Notes under the pieces: model-generated
What the model saw: only the letters and a program-made list of their open reading frames with translations
Database searches by the model: none
What the model was told of the DNA's origin: nothing
Origin: Actinoplanes liguriensis
Lineage (GTDB): Bacteria > Actinomycetota > Actinomycetes > Mycobacteriales > Micromonosporaceae
Assembly: GCA_000715855.1 (NCBI GenBank)
Contig: KL571368.1
Span: 15,221-20,596 of the forward strand
Reading direction: 5' to 3'
Length of the DNA stretch: 5,376 nucleotides
Program-made: the position numbers and the translations under genes
Shown here: positions 4,882 through 5,376 of the stretch, one piece after another
Position numbering within the stretch: position 1 is the stretch's first letter
Layout of the letters: each line of letters begins with the position of its first letter

Positions 4882-5376
4882 AGCGGGCCACGCCGCAGAT
4901 CCGGGACGTGGCGGCCGCGGCCGGGGTGTCGCACCAGACCGTGTCGCGCGTGCTGAACAACTCGCCGAACGTGCGGCCCGACACTCGTCAGCAGGTCCTC
5001 GACGCGATGGAGCGCTTGCAGTACAGACCGAACAGGTCGGCGCGGGCGCTCGGGCTGGGCCGGGCGAACGCGGTCACCGTCGTCACCGCCAACACCACCC
5101 TTTACGGGTACGCGGGGGTGCTGCAGGGCGTCGAGGAGGCCGGCCGTCTGCTCGGCCTGACCGTCGGCGTCCGGGTCATCGAGTCGGACGCGGCCGGCGA
5201 CGTCCGCCACGCGGTGGAGTATGTGACGGATCCGAGCTGTGGGAACGTGGTCGTCGTCGCGTTCGACCCGGCGGGTTCCGGCGTGCTGCGGGCGATGCCC
5301 GGGGACGTGCCGATGGTGGCCGCCACCGAGGCCGGCGGGCTGCCCGGCGTCGACCGGCCGATGATCTACCTCGACG
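4878..5376 (+). CDS. LacI-family transcriptional regulator, N-terminal part (runs off window)
   Basis: The frame is open from ATG at 4878 to the window edge, giving 166 residues of a family usually 330-350 long. Residues 8-29 are the LacI helix-turn-helix (Ile-Arg-Asp-Val-Ala-Ala-Ala-Ala-Gly-Val-Ser-His-Gln-Thr-Val-Ser-Arg-Val-Leu-Asn-Asn). The hinge helix Tyr49-Arg-Pro-Asn-Arg-Ser-Ala-Arg-Ala-Leu59 includes the Leu that wedges into the minor groove. From about 65 the periplasmic-binding-protein-like effector domain begins (Ala-Val-Thr-Val-Val-Thr, then Tyr-Gly-Tyr-Ala-Gly-Val-Leu-Gln-Gly-Val-Glu-Glu-Ala). Members generally repress sugar-uptake or glycosidase genes until a sugar binds. The start overlaps the phosphotransferase stop by four bases (ATGA), so translation is probably coupled. 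Its target and effector lie outside the view; a sugar-use operon downstream would be usual. Confidence 0.92.
   Translation, partial: MKRATPQIRDVAAAAGVSHQTVSRVLNNSPNVRPDTRQQVLDAMERLQYRPNRSARALGLGRANAVTVVTANTTLYGYAGVLQGVEEAGRLLGLTVGVRVIESDAAGDVRHAVEYVTDPSCGNVVVVAFDPAGSGVLRAMPGDVPMVAATEAGGLPGVDRPMIYLD

Overview
The window is GC-rich (roughly 70% by eye), with strong G/C third-position bias, frequent GTG starts and tight gene overlaps. Together with protein families typical of actinomycetes, this suggests a high-GC actinobacterium, perhaps of the Micromonosporaceae type; the genus is a guess. I see no tRNA, rRNA, CRISPR array, insertion sequence or attachment site. No gene-free stretch exceeds about 100 bases.

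Left part (1-2331). The end of a cis-prenyltransferase gene (uppS type, plus strand, cut by the window edge) converges on a minus-strand group. In transcription order this group is: a 215-aa protein with one membrane segment and an extracytoplasmic domain of unknown function; a PrsW-family intramembrane metalloprotease whose GTG start overlaps the previous stop by four bases; and, 99 bases further on, a 55-codon gene for a predicted exported peptide ending in two cysteines (Asn-Asn-Cys-Gly-Gly-Gly-Ser-Cys). The overlapping pair is very probably co-translated. The small peptide may be separate, because a GC-rich hairpin lies between it and the protease gene.

Middle part (2421-4041). A class A type FAD-dependent monooxygenase (minus) and a short TetR regulator (plus) diverge from a compact control region. 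That region holds a 42-base palindrome built from four copies of the half-site TGGAT, spaced 13-7-13 bases centre to centre. It covers the -35 box of the monooxygenase promoter. Both divergent genes have a TANNNT -10 box 6-7 bases before the start codon, the layout expected for leaderless transcripts.

Right part (4048-5376). A kinase-fold phosphotransferase of the aminoglycoside/macrolide phosphotransferase superfamily follows tetR by six bases. It overlaps by four bases the start of a LacI-type regulator that runs off the window. tetR, the phosphotransferase and lacI therefore look like one transcript. A reasonable reading is that TetR senses a small molecule and controls the monooxygenase, and perhaps the phosphotransferase, as drug- or metabolite-modifying enzymes. 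The LacI regulator probably belongs to whatever lies downstream. The substrate cannot be read from the sequence.
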